From Halorubrum coriense DSM 10284 (GTDB lineage Archaea; Halobacteriota; Halobacteria; Halobacteriales; Haloferacaceae): DNA of 64,000 bases. The first letter of the stretch is position 1. Each line of letters starts with the position of its first letter. The position numbers and the translations under genes were made by a program. Below are positions 59,826 through 64,000 of this stretch, one piece after another. The notes under the pieces were generated by a model. The model made no database searches and was not told where the DNA came from. It worked only from the letters and a program-made list of their open reading frames with translations. The stretch is from positions 286,287 to 350,286 of the forward strand of contig NZ_AOJL01000060.1 of NCBI RefSeq assembly GCF_000337035.1, read 5' to 3'.

Positions 59826-59826
59826 C

Positions 59827-61512
<1,686 letters not shown>

Positions 61513-61536
61513 TACAACCATTGATTGTTTGTGATT

Positions 61537-61546
61537 CTATATAAAC
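61537..61546 (-). promoter_or_regulatory. TATA box of the thermosome gene
   Basis: CGTTTATATAG on the minus strand, centred about 30 nt upstream of ATG 61512. It is a strong, perfect-looking archaeal box in keeping with high, heat-induced expression of this gene in known haloarchaea. Confidence 0.65.
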
Positions 61547-61679
61547 GTTTTGCTCGGTTCGTGCGGAACCGCAACACGGTGGGGGAGTATCTGGGCGCAT
61601 GCGGTGCGTTCACACGTTCCTTTATATAGAACTCCAGATCGACTACTGGATACAGATTGTTTATATACGGACCGCGGTG

Positions 61680-61981
61680 GCGCGTGCCGACGAGCGCCCG
61701 GAAGGCGATGAGTCGCACGCGCGAGGTCGCCGGCGCTACGCGCCGGCTGCCAGAGGGACCTCCGGTCCCTCGCTGGAGTCGCTGGCGGTCGAAGCGAAGC
61801 GACGACCGCCGGCGACGAGGCTGGGGAGGGGTGAGGTGCGGTGGCGGTCGGGGTCGGGCGGGACTCGAAGGGGCAGTCGCGAGGCGGGCGCAGGTGACGT
61901 AAGGACCGCAGGGAGCGAGTGAGACGAGCGACTGAGGACCGCGGCGAGCGTGCGCCCGCCTCGCGACTGGGGCTTTGGCGG
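61680..61981 (+). ncRNA. Structured repeat, copy B (candidate RNA element)
   Basis: This fills most of the 581-bp gap 61522-62102. It is homologous to 47328-47581: stem GCGCGTGC (61680-61687)/GCACGCGC, two further hairpins (GCCGGCG/CGCCGGC and AGGGACC/GGTCCCT), a 14-bp stem (61778-61791 with 61803-61816) around loop AAGCGAAGCGA, the linker GAGGCTGGGGAGG, and an 18-bp stem (61875-61892 with 61951-61968) before GGGGCTTTGG. TTTATATAC at 61660-61668 just upstream could be a promoter. No credible reading frame. Confidence 0.6.
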
Positions 61982-62102
61982 TGGTCTCCGTCGATCTGTA
62001 CGGCCGAGCGACTGAGGCGTTGATAATGGGTGCCACGTCGCAGCAGCGGTCGCCTACAATCGGAGGAGGATCGCAACGGCGACGACAGGAGAATTCGCTT
62101 TC

Positions 62103-62645
62103 TTACTGCGGCGCGTTGAAGCTCACGTCGTCGTCGAGCTCGTTCGACATGCGCTCTAGGTACGAGTACACCGCGCCGTGCGGGGCCCCGTCGAGCAGCA
62201 TCCCGACGGCGCGCCGGACCACTTCCAGCTCCTCCGGCTGGCCGACCGCGCCCACTGTCGACCCGTAAACGACGACGTTCGCGCCCGACAGCTCCTCGAT
62301 GAGCTCGCGCGTCCGGCCGTTCTCGCCGATGATCCGGCCCTTCTTGCGCTGGAGGTCGTTGTCGTTGCGGGTGTGTTCCGACAGGTCGACGAGGTCGAGC
62401 GTCCGGAGGTCGTGGTCGAGGATCGACAGCGCGGTCTCCGGCTTGAAGCCACGCCCGATCGCCTTGATGACGTCCGGGGCCACCATCGCCGCCACGGGGT
62501 CGTCGCGCTCCTCGATGGCGACGCTGCCCGACTCCGAGTCGATGTCCAGCCGCACGTTCGCCCGCTCTTCGATCTCCCGCATCGTCTCGCCGCCGGCGCC
62601 GATGACGACGCCGATCCGGTCCTGCGGAACCGTCACGTGTTGCAT
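62103..62645 (-). CDS. KH-domain RNA-binding protein (Dim2/Pno1-type)
   Basis: A 180-residue protein with two KH domains: GVVIGAGGETMREI at about 11-24 and KGRIIGENGRTRELIEEL at about 101-118, each with the GxxG RNA-binding loop. It matches archaeal relatives of eukaryotic Pno1/Dim2, which bind the 3' end of small-subunit rRNA during ribosome assembly. The neighbour upstream is Rio1 kinase, which acts in the same process. CTTAAAAGG about 25-30 nt before ATG 62645 is its promoter. Confidence 0.92.
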   Translation of the reverse strand: MQHVTVPQDRIGVVIGAGGETMREIEERANVRLDIDSESGSVAIEERDDPVAAMVAPDVIKAIGRGFKPETALSILDHDLRTLDLVDLSEHTRNDNDLQRKKGRIIGENGRTRELIEELSGANVVVYGSTVGAVGQPEELEVVRRAVGMLLDGAPHGAVYSYLERMSNELDDDVSFNAPQ

Positions 62646-62740
62646 ACCACGGCGTACCCGGCGGAGCCTTTTAAGCGTGTTCCGCGGCGGCCGCCGCGTG
62701 ACGGGGGTCTCGGACCGCTTGCGGAGGAAATAGACGCGAC

Positions 62741-63709
62741 TTACTCGTCCGACTCCGGGCTCGACGGCGGTCCCGAATCCGTCTCCGGCTCCCTGCTCGG
62801 GTCGGCCTCGGGTTCCGTCACGTACGCGCGGAGGTCGTCGGGGTCGACGTCGATCCCCTGCCGCGTGAAGAAGGTCGCCACGTTCTCGCAGTCCCGATCG
62901 AGGAACTCGCCGGCGTTCGGGTGGTGGATCGTCACCGCCTGTCCCATGTCGATGATCACCAGTTCGCCGTCGTGGATGATCATGTTGTACTCCGAGAGGT
63001 CGCCGTGGATCAGGCCGGCCCCGTACAGCCGGCGCATGTACTCGCGGACGACCTCGTAGGCGGTCTCGGGGTTCTCGACGTCGACCTCGCTCAGCCGTCT
63101 GGCGCGCTCCTCGGCGTGGCCGACGAGCTCCATCACGAGGACGTTCCGCTGGACCGCGATCGGTTCCGGCACGCGCACGCCGGCCTTCCGCGCGCGTTCG
63201 AGGTTCGCGAACTCCTTGCGCGTCCACGCCAGCACGACCGCCTTCTTGTCGCTCGCGATGCCGTCGAAGCGCGGGTCGCCCTCCAGGTACTCGCGCATCT
63301 GCCGGAAGTTCGAGGAGTTGATCCGGTACACCTTCACCGCGACCTCGCGCTCGGGCGTGACGCCCTCGGGGCCGCCGCCGGCCGCCTTCGAGCCCGGCTC
63401 CGGCCGCTCGCCGGCCTGCCCGCCGAGCGCCTCGAAGACGCTCGCCTCCTTCCCGGTCGACACCGGCCCGCCGAAGGCGTCGACGTAGCCGTCTTGGACC
63501 AGCTTGTACACCGCCGCCAGCGTGGCGTCGTCGAACACCGACTCCTGGAGTTTGAACTGCTCGGTGTCTTTGATCCGCTTGCGGAACTCGTCGAACTCGC
63601 GGTCCTGCCGCCGGGCGATCCGGTCGGCCTCGGTGTCGGAGACGTCGAGTTTCTCCCACTCGTCGCCGGGCTGGTCCGCCGGTTCGAGCAGGCCGAAGTC
63701 CTCGCTCAT
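62741..63709 (-). CDS. rio1: RIO1-family atypical protein kinase
   Basis: A 322-residue serine kinase. STGKEASVF is the flexible P-loop, VAVKVYR carries the ATP-binding Lys, and the catalytic loop and metal site are LIHGDLSEYNMI and LVIIDMGQAV. The insert of about 25 residues after FEALGG is Gly/Pro-rich and unusual; the C terminus is acidic and disordered. In archaea and eukaryotes Rio1 works in late maturation of the small ribosomal subunit. It lies 95 bp upstream of the KH gene on the same strand. Confidence 0.95.
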   Translation of the reverse strand: MSEDFGLLEPADQPGDEWEKLDVSDTEADRIARRQDREFDEFRKRIKDTEQFKLQESVFDDATLAAVYKLVQDGYVDAFGGPVSTGKEASVFEALGGQAGERPEPGSKAAGGGPEGVTPEREVAVKVYRINSSNFRQMREYLEGDPRFDGIASDKKAVVLAWTRKEFANLERARKAGVRVPEPIAVQRNVLVMELVGHAEERARRLSEVDVENPETAYEVVREYMRRLYGAGLIHGDLSEYNMIIHDGELVIIDMGQAVTIHHPNAGEFLDRDCENVATFFTRQGIDVDPDDLRAYVTEPEADPSREPETDSGPPSSPESDE

Positions 63710-63796
63710 TCGTTCCGGGATTCGACGCCGCGAGGGATAAGCGAGGGGGTCCGCGAGCGGCCGTCCCGCCGCAGCACGTCGAGCGCGGCCGTCCGG

Positions 63797-64000
63797 CTAC
63801 AGCACGTCGAGCGCGTCCGCGACCGGCATGTGGCCGTCGCGGACGGCCTCCAGAATCGTCCGCCGCTCCTCGGTCTCGGGGTCGGTCGCGTCCGCGTCGT
63901 CGCCGCCGTCGCCGACCTCCGCGAGCGTCACCTTCTCCGTCTCGCCGACGAACTCGGGGAAGTCGGTCCCGTCGGCCAGCGCTTTCTCCTTCTTCACGCG
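63797..64000 (-). CDS. Partial gene, C-terminal part only
   Basis: The last 67 codons of a minus-strand gene that begins beyond the window edge. They read VKKEKALADGTDFPEFVGET, an acidic linker with several Asp and Glu, and then an amphipathic helix ILEAVRDGHMPVADALDVL to the stop. I do not recognise the family. The gene lies upstream of rio1 and may belong to the same transcription unit. Confidence 0.55.
   Translation of the reverse strand, partial: RVKKEKALADGTDFPEFVGETEKVTLAEVGDGGDDADATDPETEERRTILEAVRDGHMPVADALDVL

Noticed and set aside
61537-62076. 179-codon minus-strand frame across copy B of the structured repeat
   Set aside because: It runs through the base-paired repeat and the thermosome promoter region; such frames arise from the repeat itself.

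Overview
The window is a chromosomal segment of a haloarchaeon, most like Halorubrum or a close relative. Support: very high G+C outside one AT-rich patch; acidic proteins rich in Asp and Glu; a TATA box about 22-35 nt before many start codons, implying leaderless transcripts; frequent GTG starts; and archaeal marker genes (MCM helicase, thermosome, archaeal TyrRS and PheST, Rio1, KH protein of the Dim2/Pno1 type, HalOD1 protein). The genus is an inference from general appearance. No rRNA, CRISPR array, replication origin or complete insertion sequence was seen.

Layout. 1-15400: tRNA-Leu(CAA), a Tat-exported nuclease/phosphatase-like protein, a PAS sensor kinase, a DMT transporter, aspartoacylase-like and cupin enzymes, a site-2 protease with CBS domains, a DUF460 protein, tyrS, a RimK-type ligase fused to a retropepsin-like domain, a Ski2-type helicase and a TRAM protein. 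15475-23690: mcm with a 651-residue intein, followed by a run of poorly known haloarchaeal genes (coiled-coil proteins, a ParA/MinD-type ATPase, a degenerate M48-like membrane protein) and a HalOD1 protein. 23813-35308: pheST, a 51-residue zinc-finger protein, two SDR-type oxidoreductases, a stress protein, FKBP, a solenoid membrane protein, and a divergent FAD oxidoreductase/ornithine-cyclodeaminase-like pair.

35309-40619 is an accessory island lying against the 3' end of tRNA-Arg(CCG). It holds a frameshifted nuclease-family remnant, an AT-rich divergent pair (a HEPN-motif protein and a three-helix membrane protein), and a six-gene operon in which every gene overlaps the next by 4 bp, typical of haloarchaeal provirus or plasmid blocks. 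No integrase is visible. On the other side of the tRNA (40720-42402) two divergent genes, an RND/MMPL transporter and a regulator, appear to have lost their 5' halves in one deletion.

42557-64000: a second PAS kinase, rimI, pepF, an amino-acid permease fused to Usp domains, a class V aminotransferase, DUF424 and TPR proteins, a DUF4397 protein, SdpI-like and ParB-HTH-like proteins, an M20 peptidase, tRNA-Lys(TTT) with a duplicated 3' end, an alpha/beta hydrolase, a LUD protein, the thermosome, and a KH-Rio1 ribosome-biogenesis pair. Two copies of a structured repeat (47328-47581 and 61680-61981) share loops and linkers, while their stems differ by compensating changes; this is the strongest non-coding signal in the window.
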